DNA of 64,000 nucleotides from Monodelphis domestica (GCF_027887165.1 NC_077230.1:38329351-38393350), one strand, 5' to 3'. Shown: positions 23,090 to 35,889, numbered from the stretch's first letter. The notes: generated from the letters alone by a model not told the origin. Program-made: numbers and translations.

Positions 23090-24950
23090 TTTGGCTGATA
23101 GGTGCTATTATCCCACCCCCTCCATACTTTCTGTAGCAAAAGGATCTTGCCCTAACTAGGGGCCACAGACCAACCTAAAAGTAATTCACAACATATCAGG
23201 ATCAGGTTTCCACCTGGAACTGTCTATCTTTTATCAGTGGAGCAAAAATGATTAAAAACAAACTATGAAATTGACTTTAACCATCTGAAGTTTTTATACC
23301 TAAAGAGGTATAGTTATTATATATAGTTATATTATACTGTTATATTTATACCTAAAGAGGAATATAGGTAGGTACTTCAATATCAAGTCCTTTTTCATTG
23401 CAATGAAATAGAATAAGACCTTAAAATGAAATAAATCAGTGGTCAGGGAAAAAGGCAAATTTTACAAAGCCTCAGAGAGGAGAACAATGTTTAATTCAAT
23501 AATGTCATTTTTCTGTCTCCATCCAAATGGATAACATTTGATGTCCCCATGTGTTCCCAGCATTCACTCTCATAACACATATTTAAATCTTCAATTATTT
23601 TCTCTTCTACCACTGAAGTGAGTTTCTGCATATAAGATTTGTGGTACCAGGACTGAGAAAGCAGTAAAAATTACCATATGGGGACCTAGCATGGAAAATG
23701 TTTTATTTAATGGTTTAATTATAAACATGACAGCTATAAGGATTCTAGCATACATTCCAATCTCCACTATAATAATCCTTCCATATGAGTTCTCCAAGGC
23801 TGGGCCATTTCTAACATCCTACCAATTTGGAAAGAATTCAGATTTTGTCCCAGCAGAGTGTTTCATGGCAGCACTTCCTCATCTATGTTTGGAGAGACTC
23901 ATTACCTGATCACAGTAATCAATGATTAAAAAAAACAAAATAGGATAATGACATTTATTGAAGTTATGGAGATGTATCATCTGTGTTGTTTGGGGAAGTA
24001 TTCACTGATGAAATCCTTGGATCTTCTGAAGTTTTGAAATACTAATGATATAGGGAACTATATGCATAATTGTCCTTTGAGATTGTCATTTGAGGTAATC
24101 TATTCTGAATAAAGATGTTAAATAATATCATGAGTATCTTTTGGGGGGGGCAAAGATTTACTAAGTTACTATAAAAGTGTTGACAATCAGAAAAATGATA
24201 TTTTTTCCTTTCTTTGGGTAACCATTTTTTTTCTGAGTACAATCTATTGGCCAGAAGCTAAAATAAGTTATAGATGTGAGGGGAAACACAAAAGTTTTTT
24301 TACTTTCTTATTCCTAGGATGATAGAATTCATTAAAACAGATACTAATTTTAAAGATACACAAGGAATCAATTAATTCTAAGAGAAAAGATCATTATTTT
24401 TCTTTTTTTGCATTGAAATTTCTCAAGGAAGGAGGCTGAAATATGTCCCATATCATCTTGGTTCCTTCTCCTTTGGTGCTTTTGCTTGTCATGAATATTT
24501 ACTCCAGAAATGGTTCTTGAATTTTAGATGTTTTTTTCTCCCTTGAATAATGGTCTTTGGCAAGTGGGAAGTCAGGGGAGCTCTGGAGGCATTGGGACTA
24601 TGGGGAACATGATTAAAGGCTAATGTAGGGTTTGAGGTTTTAGTCTTAATGAAATCAAAGTATTCAAGGCTAGAACTGGAGTAATTCTTTGAGTGAGGCA
24701 CTTTAAGAAAAAATTTTACCTCCATCTTCTCCAAACCAGACTGAGAAGCTGATATGGCTACCCATTCTGGAAAAGATTTTTCACACTCTGGCCAAGGCAG
24801 TAGTCATTTGGAATTCATGAGGCAAAGACTAAATGGGCTGGTTAACTGGCATATATTGATCAGGCTAATGAATAGGACTGGGATATCTCTTCATCCTCCA
24901 CAGGAAAACCTGGTTATAAAGGTCACTTTTAAAATTTCTCCTAAGGGCTG
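23090..24950. other. No gene seen
   Basis: AT-rich DNA. The motif TATACCTAAAGAGG occurs twice around 23297 and 23348 within a T/A-rich patch. No coding frame has supporting features. Confidence 0.5.
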
Positions 24951-26450
24951 GAATTAATCATGTCAACAACAAGTAGAGAAAGTCTACCCTGGATAGTGCT
25001 TCTCTATTCTGAATAGTTTGGGTCTGATATAGGAAACTAAATCGAGCCTTTTCTCAGTTAGAGCTCAGTGCAAACTTAACCTGGTGATACAACCTGTTGG
25101 AACTTCAATTTATTATCTGTGATCCAGAGAAGATACCTGTAGCTTTATCATTCAGACTTCTTGGGAGTGTGTTCCAAATTTTTACTCTGAGTAGTATTTT
25201 TGCTAGGGCATCTGTGTATCAGACCTTGGGATTTGTTGGAACATTTCAATGGTACTAAGATTTTTGCTTAAGGCAGTGAAGTTCAGGTGGAGGTTTTGTC
25301 AAGGGATAAGAGCTTGGTGGTGTTCTGGAAACCTGTTAGTAAAAAAGGATAAAAGTATGGTTTGAATTTCAGGACCCTGCACTGTTTTGCTCCTGGCTTT
25401 GGTCTCCTTAGCTTGAAAATGTCAGTAATATAGTGAAGGTAGAGTCCAGAAGCCAGGGTCCTGGTCAGGCACTGCCTGTGCTTATTGGGGACTAAGTGTA
25501 GTCAGGGTAAGGGTAGTCATAGCCAAAAGCAAATGTTGCTGGATTGTTCTGGCCCAGTGTTTTTGACTTGGTTTTCAGCTGGTTGCATATTCTAGTCTGT
25601 GCAGTTGAGGTATGGATAATTCCAAAATGACCCCAGACTAGAATTTGGTGCTGAAGATGGATTTAGCCTTGTGATTGGACCTAGTTGATATTTGGGCAAG
25701 ACTAGGTATAGATTTGGCCTGGCCAAGCATCCAAACCTCTCTCCACTATAAAAGGCCAAGTGGAATGATGGCTTGACGATTTAGGCCTGGAGTCATCCAC
25801 CTCTGCTCTGCATTGGTAACTGGTGTTCTTGTGGGTTGGTAGTCAAGATGTGACAGTGGCTCAAATACATCATTGGTCTTGTCATGTGGATTTGGAAGAA
25901 GATTTTTTTTATCTCTAGGACCCTTATGTGGAGGGGCTGCTGAATTGGCCTTGACCAAAGTGATCCATTAATATTGAAAGATCAAGGCTTTTTCCCCTGG
26001 CCTGTGGTCCAAAGCCGGGCCACAGTATGGTTCTTGCCTTGGCCTGATGTTTGATACCTTTTGATGAGATAGCTATTGACATCACCCTGTTGAGGGAACA
26101 TGACAGGCATGCAGTTTAGACCCCAGCACTCTTACTGGGGATTGATGTATGCTGTTCTAGACTGGTGGTCAGGATATCCTTACTGGGAAGATATTGCCCT
26201 GAAGAACAGATCAGGAAATTCTACATCTGGGCTTTGACTTGGTACAGGTCTAATTCTGATCTTTTTATACCCATGGCCTTGGAAAAAGCCTCAGAGACCT
26301 ATGATGGTGTGGTTGTAGCCCATTTCAGAGGTTTGTGCATTGTAACCAGGAAGGTGAAGTCCTGATCCAGGGCCTGGATTTTGTCAAAATTTCATTCAGC
26401 TGATTGTGGCCCAGCCATAGCCCTGACCTAGTCCAAGGCAAGGTCTATTA
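24950..26450 (-). repeat. Degenerate tandem-repeat tract (minisatellite-like), block 1
   Basis: Many loose variants of GGCCTAGTGGT, GGCCTGG and GACTGGTGGTCAGG recur at irregular tens-of-bases spacing, in the pattern of a very old short-unit tandem array. The block at 37.5-39.06 kb shows the complementary motifs (ACCACTAGGCT, ACCAGGCC), as if it were the same family in the opposite orientation. The unit could not be phased by eye. Confidence 0.4.
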
Positions 26451-26892
26451 AGCTTTTGGAAATGTTCTTCTAGTGATCATCATATTATGGAATGTCAGCA
26501 CTAAGTGAACCATTTGCATGTTGTTTTTCACTTGGGAATTTTTTTTTTTATATCCCTGTCATTCATAAAGGACACAGTTTCCTCCTTCTGTTCAGGATGG
26601 ACTAATTGTGAATTGGAGAGAGGGTGTGTTTGAGGCACAGTGAGAAGAGACTCAGTCTTATGATGAGGAAATGGTGCTTTGTGTGATGCATATAGTCTGT
26701 TTTGGGGGGGTTTTTGAGGTAGACCATCTATTCAGTCTTGAATTAATAAATCTCATTCTATAAATGATATAATCCAATATGGTGGATACATTATCAGCCT
26801 TGACTGGTGCCTTTTGGAGGTAACCTTGGATCAAGGATGAATCTGAAGAAGAAACACTAAATGAGGGCAAAGAATATATTGGAACATTTAAA
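26450..26892. other. No gene seen
   Basis: Nothing recognised. Confidence 0.45.
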
Positions 26893-27112
26893 GCAATGAT
26901 TTTAAATTCTTTTATGTCCTGGGCCCCTTGGGCAGGCTATTGGAAGTCTAGTTTTTGGACCCCTTCTAATAATAGTAATGTTCTTAAGTAATTGAAAAGA
27001 ATGTCAAATTTGTCAGATTAGTGAAAATAAAGATGTTTTTTTCCTTCCCAAAATAGGAACCCCTGAAATTTATCCATTGGGTCTGTGAGCCCTAGGTTAA
27101 GATTTCCTGTAG
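26893..27112. mobile_element. hAT-type MITE, second copy
   Basis: Related to 22897-23088: GATTTTAAATTCTTTTATG on the left, GGACCCCTTCTAATAATA inside, and CCCTAGGTTAAGATTTCCTG at the right end, forming imperfect inverted ends. Fits the MER91/ORSL-like hAT group. Confidence 0.65.
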
Positions 27113-27349
27113 GAGAGGCAACTGTGGAACAGAGATCAGGGGATTCAGAGTATGGGCAAGGAGTTAACAAAACTACATTGTATTCCTGTAGTACTTTACA
27201 ATACTTTATAATTCGTTTGTTAGGTCACATCTTTCAGATTCACAGAAAAAGGTCTTAGTGACCAAGACAGATATTATACCTCTTTGATTAATGTAGATGG
27301 GAATCTTATTTACCTAGTTTTGCTTTTATGCTCTGTTAAGTGCTGTCTT

Positions 27350-27500
27350 AGCAATAATCAATGAAGAAACAAATGAAAAAATACTTTGAGTACTTACTAT
27401 GTGCAAAACATCTTACTTAACAATGAGCCTACAAATAGAAACGTGAGACAAGCACTTCTTTGAAGAAGCCCACCTTGTAATTAGGAGAAACATTATGTTT
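27350..27500. repeat. Ancient mammalian repeat fragment
   Basis: GTACTTACTATGTGCAAAACATCTTACTTAAC and what follows resembles old LINE/SINE-tail repeats widespread in mammals. Too diverged to assign. Confidence 0.4.
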
Positions 27501-27540
27501 AAGAAGTTTAAAAAGTTCAGATGGAAAAGGCCCATGGTCT

Positions 27541-27775
27541 AAAGTATTAATAGCTAACATTTATATGCCCCTTTTAATATATGCAAAGTGCTTTACCTAT
27601 ATCCCCAAATATATTCCCAGCCTTATGAAATAGGTGCTATTATTGTCCTTATTTTTCAGATGAGGAAATAAGTACAGAGATTGAATGACTTCTCCAGAGT
27701 TATAGAGATGACTAATAAATGGTAGAACCAGGATTTCAGTCTAGGAATAGGTTCTATATATTCTGTGACATTCCC
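27541..27775 (-). mobile_element. MIR SINE (CORE-SINE)
   Basis: Antisense MIR: TAGCTAACATTTATATG, then GGTGCTATTATTGTCC, TTTTTCAGATGAGGAAATAAG (the CORE) and CCAGGATTTCAGTCTAGG toward the tRNA-like head. No intact A/B boxes. Confidence 0.85.
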
Positions 27776-28149
27776 TGATTACTAATCTTTCTATTGCACC
27801 TTATTGTTTCTGAGGTTCACAGGGTCAGGATCAGATGGATTTTGACACTCAAAAAAAAAAATGCTTGTAAAGGGAGATTTGACAGGGGTTCATTAAAACT
27901 ACCAAAACTCAAAGTTTTCATTATTTGGAAATATCCTCTTTTTTTGCATTTGTGCAGTGAAATGTTTACTTGAGAAAAATGATATATAGGATTCATAAAG
28001 AGATTTAAATACCACTGGTTCCAGGGATGAGAGCTTTATAGTTATATCATTATCCTACTGAAAGAAGCTTCTTTTTATTCCAACATTCTAATATGCCCCC
28101 CATCCTGGCCTATCATTAATATGTAGAAAGATTAATTAGTTTAAGTCTC

Positions 28150-28410
28150 AACACAATTTAGATAATAATAATAGCACATATAACAACTGCTACCATTTAC
28201 ATAGCACTTTAAGGTTTGTAAAACACTTTATGAATATATTTCATTTTAATTTCACAACAATCCTATTTGTTATGTCTCCGCTTTTGCAGATGAGAAAATT
28301 GAGATTAAACAGAGGGTAAGTAACTTATCCTAGTTCTTATAGAACTAAGTGTCTGAGGCCACTTCTGAACTCATCTTCCATACTCTGTGTCCAGCACTTT
28401 ATTCATTATT
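28150..28410 (-). mobile_element. MIR/THER-type SINE
   Basis: Antisense copy with ATAGCACTTTAAGGTTTG, AAACACTTTATGAATA, TTTGCAGATGAGAAAATTGAG and AAGTGTCTGAGGCCACTTCT. These features fit the marsupial THER1/MIR3-like family. Confidence 0.8.
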
Positions 28411-28929
28411 CCAGCAAGTGGAGTTAGTCATTGCCATCAAGGACTTCTCTTTATTTCCTACTTCATATTTCACTGCACCCAATTTCATTAAATCATAAAG
28501 GGTAAATATATCTTCATGGTGTTGGGAATAAAAATATTTCTTGCAGCATTTCTGCCTGGAAGGTATAAGTAAAAGAATGAAATTCTTTAAGGGTAGAATC
28601 CAAAGGTCTTTTCCCAGGCTCCAAAAACAATGTTAACATTGATTTTATAAAATTATCTCACAGCTTCCTCTCCCTTTCTTAAATTCCAAATGTTGCTGCT
28701 TCAATAAAGTTTTTATTCAAATATTTGTGTTTTCAATTTAAGGACAAAGAAAGTAATTTTATTTTCAGATCATAGAAAACTTTGTGACATTCCATTAAGA
28801 AACTAAAGAGTAGTATCATAAAACCAAGGCTCAGAAACACTAGTTCATCAGCCAGGCTCTCTTCTAAGCCTATTCTTGATGTTTGTTTTTTAATCATTTC
28901 CACCCCAGAGTTATTTTGGTGACTCATGT

Positions 28930-28931
<2 letters not shown>
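28410..28931. other. No gene seen
   Basis: AT-rich DNA, nothing recognised. Confidence 0.45.

Positions 28932-29016
<85 letters not shown>
28932..29016. repeat. (CT)n microsatellite, 85 bp
   Basis: An uninterrupted CT dinucleotide run. It creates a spurious arginine/glutamate repeat frame on the complement. Confidence 0.98.
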
Positions 29017-29018
<2 letters not shown>

Positions 29019-29628
29019 AAACCCAACAGTTCCGTTCCCAAAATGTGTCTCACCAGTAGGAGTTGCATGATGAGTAAAAACTAGGTTTTTCAAATGTCTT
29101 AACGTTTAGAACACTAGAACTGTCCTTAGGCACCATGGCTAGGAGCTTCTCTGATATGTAGAAACTAAAGGAAAGGGTAGAAAACAAAGCAACCCTGGAA
29201 ACAAGTCAATCTCTTTAGAGAATTGTTCTTAAAAGGACTCTCCCCTAGGACGCTGGGGAAGTGAGAGGAGATGTGCTTCCTTAAACAATTACAAGAAAGA
29301 TTGAGATGTGGGGGCTCAGACCAAATAGGAGACCTGAGATCCTAAGTACATTGGAAAGTCTGTTGTCAATGATCGTTTGGGACCATTTAGTATAATAGGG
29401 ACTTAAGAGGCATCTTATGGTCTTTCTTAACAAATTAAACAAATATAACACACTTTTAGCAATATTTGAAAAGGAATTTCCTATTCATTCTACCACCTAG
29501 TTTATTTATCCTTATGTCCTTTGAAAGAAATATTTCTTAGGATGAGCAGAAAGTATGGATACCACTTCAATGTTCTTTCTTTTTCAACTAATCCTAATTC
29601 TGAGCAATGTCTTTTAAGAAAATAATAT
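29017..29628. other. No gene seen
   Basis: Unique-looking DNA without recognised features. Confidence 0.45.
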
Positions 29629-29630
29629 TA

Positions 29631-30054
29631 CAATAATCCCTCACCTATCACGGGAGTTACATTCCAGAGACCCCCTCAATAGGTGAAAATTCGGGAAGCA
29701 GCAGTGTTATATTTCTTTTATTATATATATATATATGTGTATATATATATATATATATTTAAGGCTTTATAAATCCTTCCCACTCTCCTATAAACCTTTT
29801 CCATATTCTTATTAACCTAAGTCATTGAGCCAATCAGCGCCCAGGATACAGAACACAGCACTGTGGTTGGTCACCTTTCATTCCATCAGCCAAAAGTATG
29901 CTACAATAGATGTAACTCCTACATGTGGAATTATATATATGTGTACATATATATATATATACATATATACATGTATATATGTATATATATATATTTAAAC
30001 CTACGATACAGTGAAGCTGAGATAAATAAACCTTGATATAGCTATGAACGACTA
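29631..30054. mobile_element. Tigger/pogo-like MITE (Tc1-mariner)
   Basis: A 424-bp element between TA dinucleotides (29629-29630 and 30055-30056). The left end CAATAATCCCTCACCTATC and the complement of the right end, TAGTCGTTCATAGC, form degraded inverted repeats. Both subterminal regions contain the ATC(A/G)CGGG / TATCGTAGG-like steps of Tigger ends. The interior carries two TA-rich runs (about 29722-29758 and 29933-29994). No transposase. Confidence 0.7.
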
Positions 30055-30136
30055 TATTTTATTTCCATAGTATCTAGCCTAACACATTACAAGTAAGTAG
30101 GCATTCATTAATTATTTTTACATTAATGAATGAATT

Positions 30137-30240
30137 TATAATAATAGCAACTTTATAAAGTATTTCAAGATTTGTCAAACACTCTATATGTACTATCTGA
30201 TTTATAACTAAGTTTTTCTATTCCTTTACAAATGGATATG
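30137..30240 (-). mobile_element. MIR-like SINE fragment
   Basis: AATAGCAACTTTATAAAGTA and CAAACACTCTATATGTACTA resemble the antisense MIR/THER 3' half. Weak. Confidence 0.4.
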
Positions 30241-30357
30241 GGCATCTCCACTTTGGGATTTGAGGAATTAAATATGGCATTGCAAGAATAGCCTGAAAGG
30301 AAATTTTCCCTGTTGTTCACTTGTTTCAGTGTTATCTGACTTTTCATGAATCTATTT

Positions 30358-30545
30358 GGGAATTTCTTAATAAAGGTACTGGGGTGGGTTTGCCTTTTCT
30401 GTCTCTGGCACGTTTTACAGATGAGGAATTGAAATGAACCAGGTTAAATGACTTTCCTAGGGTCACACCATCAGTAAGTGTTTGAGGCTGAATTTTAACT
30501 TGGGTCTTCCTGTCTCTGAGCCTGGTGTTCTATCCACTGAACTTG
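30358..30545 (-). mobile_element. Marsupial tRNA-derived SINE (MIR/WSINE-like)
   Basis: Antisense copy: GGTACTGGGGTGGGTTTGCC, TTTTACAGATGAGGAATTGA, GGGTCACACCATCAGTAAGTG, GTGTTTGAGGCTGAATTT and CTGGTGTTCTATCCACTGAA. Complete from tail to tRNA-like head. Confidence 0.85.
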
Positions 30546-30839
30546 CTTTAATAATACTCATCAGGATTCAAGTAGACACTTATCCATCATGAACTTATAA
30601 ACAGTAATAAAGTGCTGCGATACAATAGACATCAAGGAATCTTTTGGGGGAAACCCCTCACTACATCTCTCTACATTTGTAGAACTCTGGGACAAAGTTG
30701 GAAGGGTCTGTTGGCATTGTGAGATTTATCTATAATTGTCACCACTATAAATGGATCCAGTGTAAAGGTTTCCCACAGTGGAAAATCGAGCATTTCAGGT
30801 CATGAAGGAAATCAATCACAAACATGGTTAAGTGCCTCT
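30546..30839. other. No gene seen
   Basis: No recognised features. Confidence 0.45.
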
Positions 30840-31080
30840 CTATGTAATACACCCACACACATATCCATTCATACTTATGTACATACCCCTGTCACTCTGC
30901 TAGGTTCTGAGGATAGAAGTACAGAAAGGAGAACAACTTTGCCTTCAAGGACTTCTGCATGTTTCAGTGGAGGAGATCCCATATATTATACACATACATA
31001 GGAGTGAAACACAAAGAAGAACTCTAATAGTTGAAGGGAATCAGGGAAGGCTTCACACAGAAGATGCTTGAGCTACATTG
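30840..31080. repeat. Ancient mammalian repeat fragment
   Basis: CTGCTAGGTTCTGAGGATAG, then a CTTCAAGGACTTCTGCATG segment and GGGAAGGCTTCACACAGAAG match a common ancient mammalian repeat pattern. Family is not named with certainty. Confidence 0.45.
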
Positions 31081-31084
31081 CTTC

Positions 31085-31240
31085 TCTTTTAAAAACTTTT
31101 AAATTCTGTCCTAGTATCCATTCTAAGACAGAGTAGGGCAAAGGCTTTCCCCAAATAGCTAGGAAGTGTCTGAGGCCACATTCGAACCCATGTCCTCTCA
31201 TCTCTAGGACTGGTGCTCTATGAACTTGTGCTGCTTTGCT
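31085..31240 (-). mobile_element. Opossum SINE1/MAR1-like SINE
   Basis: Antisense: ATTCTGTCCTAGTATCCATTC, AGCTAGGAAGTGTCTGAGGCC, CATTCGAACCCATGTCCTC (B-box side), CTCTAGGACTGGTGCTCTATG. Diverged. Confidence 0.75.
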
Positions 31241-33829
31241 ACATTGCATGTGACAGGAAGAGAGTGACCCTATGCAAGGGCATGGAGATGGAAGATGGGA
31301 GATGGGGTGTTGGTTCTTGCTTCATTTGATGATGTAATCGGACATTCCATGCTCCCCAACCCCACGCCAGTCCCTCAACTCCTCGAGATACATAAAATAG
31401 CAGTTGTTTAGTCAAAGGAAACTTAAAAATTTCCTTTTGAAGTTGCAGTTTTTTTTGGTAACCCTTTAAGACAAACTATACTAACTTTAGAATATCATTA
31501 AAAAAAAAAAAACTGAATTGTTGGTTTGGATGAGGTCATCTCTAACCCATTCCCACATAGAGCTTTCCTGTCTTCCACTTCCCTCCCCTTTTAGGGATCA
31601 CTGCAGAGACTCCCCCACCGAGTTTACAGGGAGGAGGAAAGGGAACTTCTTTGTACTTCCAAGAAATAGGAACCTGCGGACTGTGTATTTGGCACTGTGG
31701 AGGACAGAATCGTTGTTCTGGGCCACTCTCTGCCACATTTATCCCTGGAGACCTCTGATGTTTTTGACCCTGAGGCTCCCTCCTCTCCGCACAGAGCTGG
31801 CACCACAGCAAGCTTGCTTACGGGGAAGAGTTCGAGAAGGGCAGGAATTAATGGGATTTTAGTCTTGGGATTGTGGAAGTCTATAAGTTTTCCCAAGAAG
31901 GGAGGCTAAGGGACAGGATCTCCTTGAAAAATCCGGTAACTAATAGAGAAGTAAATCCAGTCAGTCCAGGAACAAAACTAGCCTTCTCTTTTGGGCTACC
32001 ATTGCCTTGGGATTTAGAGCAATGACGCGTTTCCTTCGCCACCAGTAAGTAATAAGACCCAGACTTTGTGTATTCATCCCACACAGGGCACCTGACTTTG
32101 CCCTGACTTGATAAATCACCGCAAATAAAGTCCTTTATCCACTTTACAGATACAGTTAGCCCCAAAGCTCTGAGAAGCAAGTGAATACGAGAGTTTGGGG
32201 AGGATTTGCACCGAGATCATGAGTGTCCTCCAGAGGGCTGTGCTGTGACACTGAACACAAAGCAGATCTGATGTGGAGCTGTAACAGTCGCCTAATCCTT
32301 GTAGGTTTTCTTAATAAGATTCCCACAACCCCTCACCCCCTCCCGACCGGGTCCCTTAGTCTTTTTGATGGAGGAAAGAGTGAAAGTCCAGATTGCAGGG
32401 AGAAAATAGAGCCTCTGAGGTCCTTTCTAGCACTAAACATACCATTCTAGGAGCCTGCGTGAATGGACCTGCAATGTCTCTCCCTCCTGATGAAACGTGT
32501 TTCTGGGATTGTTTTGTGGGAGATTCTGGCTATTCCCTATGTCTGCTTATAAGGAGAAAGTTGTTCTAGGGATCCCCTTTGCTTTTTGGTGGCCTCGAAT
32601 GCCTAAGTGTCTCATTTGTCTATATCAATTACTACATCTCCATCCATAGTTACATGTGTGGAGATCTAGGAGATCTTCATCACTCTAAATAAGTAGAGAG
32701 GGAGGCCAGATAGAATGTAGACAGATTAGGCTTTATTGGAGAAAGCAGCAGGGAAGGTGGGGAGGAGAAAGGGAAGGGAAATGGGAAACTGCCTACATAA
32801 GCTTAGTGCTCAAGCTTGGGACAAAATGTCTCTCTCCGTCCATGTACAAACATCAATATTATTTTTAAAATAATATTGATGCAAAACTCTCCCCATCCCC
32901 TTTTCTTGTCCATCCCCACACATGTTCTTGAGCGTGTGATTTTCAGCATTATGTACTCCTAAAAACCCCCGTAATGAAAAACTGGCGGTTTTCCGTCTGG
33001 GACAGGAGATACATTTGAACCTCGCTGCGCCTTCCTTCTTCAGCTTGACTTGGAGTTATCCCTTACTCCTTCCTGGCTTCTCCTGGACTGTTCCATCCCA
33101 GAGCTGGCATCCTTCCCAGACTACAGATAAACTTTTTTCAAGGTTTTGAAAATAGATCAGGAGAACTAAAAAATGTAAGGGTGGGGGTGGTGCCGTATTC
33201 TAAGCTCCTAGCTCTCTCTGGGGTCCTTGAAATTGGGGCTACAAGCAAAATATTATTCTAAGAATTACACACTTCATTTCATCCCACATATATGTATATC
33301 TCAATCTACATCTAAATGTATATATATACACATTTATCTTTAGACTGTGTGAAACTGAAATGGTACAAAATCAGTATCCTAGTCATAGGTAAGGTCCCTC
33401 CCCTTTCCTTCTTTGTTTCTATCTTTCTTTTCTCTTCCCATTTATTCTCTTCCTAAAACTCTCCTATTCTCCACTTTTTCTGCAATACCTCCATACCTGT
33501 TGATATGTCACCAGAGAAAGTCGCTATTTTGGCATGATCTGAAGCCAAATGGATGAAATGAAATGCATCTCAAAAATAAACATTTGACCTGTACTCCAAG
33601 ATTCCCCAAGCAAAAGATCTATTTAAAATCCCCAAATAAACTAAATTGAGAATGGGATTGACTGCCTAGTTTAAATTTCAATGACATTTTGTTGTCTGTG
33701 TATCTAAAGACTGTAGGACAAACAATGAAAAGGAACTGATAAAAGACAAAGTCCCCCCCCCCCCCCCATTCAAGGGCAATAAACAACTCAGTTGCTTCTT
33801 TATCTCTTAAGAATGTTAAAAGAATGTTA
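31241..33829. other. Unique-looking DNA with moderate CpG; no gene proven
   Basis: 31.5-32.5 kb is less AT-rich than its surroundings and is free of recognised repeats. It includes a CCA/GTAAGTA donor-like site near 32042. Open frames up to 114 codons overlap on both strands and show no protein features. Polymorphic-type runs include a run of 16 C near 33753. A perfect inverted repeat (32851-32881) is listed separately. Confidence 0.5.
32851..32881. repeat. Perfect inverted repeat, 15-bp arms
   Basis: CATCAATATTATTTT and its exact complement surround a single central T, giving a 31-base near-palindrome that could extrude as a cruciform or fold as a tight hairpin. Confidence 0.95.
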
Positions 33830-34138
33830 ATGTAACACTTCTTTTGTGCCCTCACCTTACTCTGAACCTAGCCCCTGGTGTTCAGATTATAAATTAAGGC
33901 TCAAGACCAGAGCCTGACTGTAGGGGGAGGGAGGGAGGGGGGGAGTCTCACCTTAGGAACCTATAAAATGTCTGTTTTTGTACCCAGGCATTTGCATTTG
34001 CCATTAGGGCATCAGCCTTTCTCAAGAGGAAAAGAAATCAACAACTGTTTTTCTTTACTTTCATTTTCTGATTCCAAATATTCTTTTATTTTGAGTGGGT
34101 AGCACTGGGTATCAGTTCTTTTTATCCCATTCACTAGT
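33830..34138 (+). mobile_element. Solo LTR, endogenous retrovirus fossil (family C), copy 1
   Basis: Shares a promoter-to-U5 region with 56200-56660: a G/A-rich upstream stretch, TATAAAAT at 33962-33969, AGGCATTTGCATTTGCC, GGGCATCAGCC, and the 3' end TTTTTATCCCATTCA. The start is set at a TGTAACAC sequence and is uncertain. No internal retroviral DNA adjoins it. Confidence 0.6.
33990..33997 (+). promoter_or_regulatory. Octamer (POU) motif in LTR
   Basis: ATTTGCAT, the complement of the classic ATGCAAAT octamer, lies just downstream of the TATA-like box. The related LTR keeps it at 56548-56555. Confidence 0.5.
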
Positions 34139-35889
34139 ATAATAACTAGCTTTTATTTTTATACCCACTTTTAGAAGCCAGAAAATACATGAGTTCTAAG
34201 CAAAGAACATTTAATAAAACTTAAACAAAAATAGCAACCACCTAATTTTGAAGACTTGGGAAGAATACACCAGTTAGGGAAGGAGTTTTCGATATAGGAA
34301 ATATAGCATGTTCAGTGGTGGTTGGGTCTAAACAGAATATTGTGAGTTTGGGACTGATCTAAAGCTACATTTATGTCCTAGAATTAGAAAGGTTACAGAC
34401 TGTGAACTTCTTAATCCAGACAGAACCATGGGAAGTGTTTACATCGCACACTCCAAAAAGAGAGGAAATTCTCTCAAGAAGCAAGTCTCTCATTTTTGTG
34501 AAGGGACCTGTGTAAGATTCTGAGTTCAGAACAAAAGAAAAATCCTTTACTCGATCTGAAATACTTCTTTTCTAACCAAGTGTATTAATATTTATTTTCT
34601 TTCTTCATTTTCCCCTAAAATTACATTTAAAATTGGTTATGTTTCCTTAAGTAAACTATTTGAAATTTTAATGCAAAGACTAGGCACCTGATTCTCTCTC
34701 TGTCTCTGTCTCTCTCTGTCTCTGTCTCTCTTCCTCCCTCCCCCCTTTCTCTTTTTCTCTATCACTCTTTTTCCAAAAAACCTAGGAATGTAATAAAAGT
34801 GAATGAGAGCTCAATTTTCTTTGGGTTGTTTGCCTCCAAAAGGAACCTGTGCATTTCTCCAGACTCCAACAGTCACAGAACCCAGGTGCCAACTGTCACA
34901 TTCTATAATTCTATATATCTGCCTGATGGTTTCCCTGGACTCCATTTCCCTCAATGCAATCCTTTTGAGAGGTCTAGACACTGGCTAAATCTCAAAATAC
35001 ATAGTTCAAGAATGTTCCCTCAGGAAGTGTGAGGTCCTGGGAAGACATAGGAGCCTAGTAAAAAGAAAAGTGAGCAAGGTATCAGGAAACCTAGACCTCA
35101 AAACCCAAACTTAACCCATAGCCATTCCATTAATATATGAGGCATCAGGCTGAAGCTTCAAGAAAGAATAGGGACAGTGTGAGGACCAAGTTTCCCTCTC
35201 AGGATGTAAGAGGGAGAGAAGCATATTTGCCCCATTATTTTATCCAGATTACTGATCTAGTGGACCATTTGGTCAAGGTTAAAATTTGGAAGAATTCTCA
35301 TTCATACTAATGTCCAGGGAAAATTTTTTATAATTGTGAGGACCAGACTACTGCAGAAAGATGATGGGTGTAGCCTAAATTTCATTATATTTAAGACTTT
35401 GGGTCAGGGATACATCTGTAGAGAGCCTCTAGGCCATTATTTAGTCCTAATCAACAAGTCAAAAGTATTGGACCAGAGTCTCAGCTGGTCCTTTACCATG
35501 TATTGGCCAATGGACGGAGATGACTTTTTCCTACTTTCCATGCTCTGTTCATTGGTGCCTTTATCACAAGAAGAGAAAAAGTGTCAATTTTCAGTTAACT
35601 ACAGGATCAATATTTTATTTTACTTACTATTATTATTATTCCAAATGTTTACACAACCAAACATTTCCATATATAAAGAAAAAGAAGTTATTACACAAAT
35701 GAAATCACAAATCTATATATTTAGCTTATTTTTCTTCATTTATTTATTATATATTATAGCATTTATTTATTATTAAGCATATTTAGCTTATTATAGCTCC
35801 TGTCTACAAGTATCTCAGCCCTTCTCCAACTTCCCTATCTAAATTCCCATTGGATAATGTCAGAGACCAACATGTTCAGATAAATTAAG
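34139..35889. other. No gene seen; CT-rich patch
   Basis: TCTC/TGTC-rich simple sequence at about 34693-34760. The 35.3-35.8 kb part has a 146-codon frame that becomes hydrophobic in a T/A-rich stretch and has no family features. No repeats assigned. Confidence 0.45.

Noticed and set aside
28733-29093. RE-repeat proteins on the minus strand
   Set aside because: Produced by translating the (CT)n microsatellite.
31518-31862. 114-codon frame and its antisense partners as an exon
   Set aside because: Overlapping frames on both strands, no domain, no start context and no splice acceptor that I could support.
35336-35776. 146-codon frame with a hydrophobic C-terminus as a membrane protein
   Set aside because: The hydrophobic part comes from T/A-rich low-complexity DNA and there is no conserved motif.
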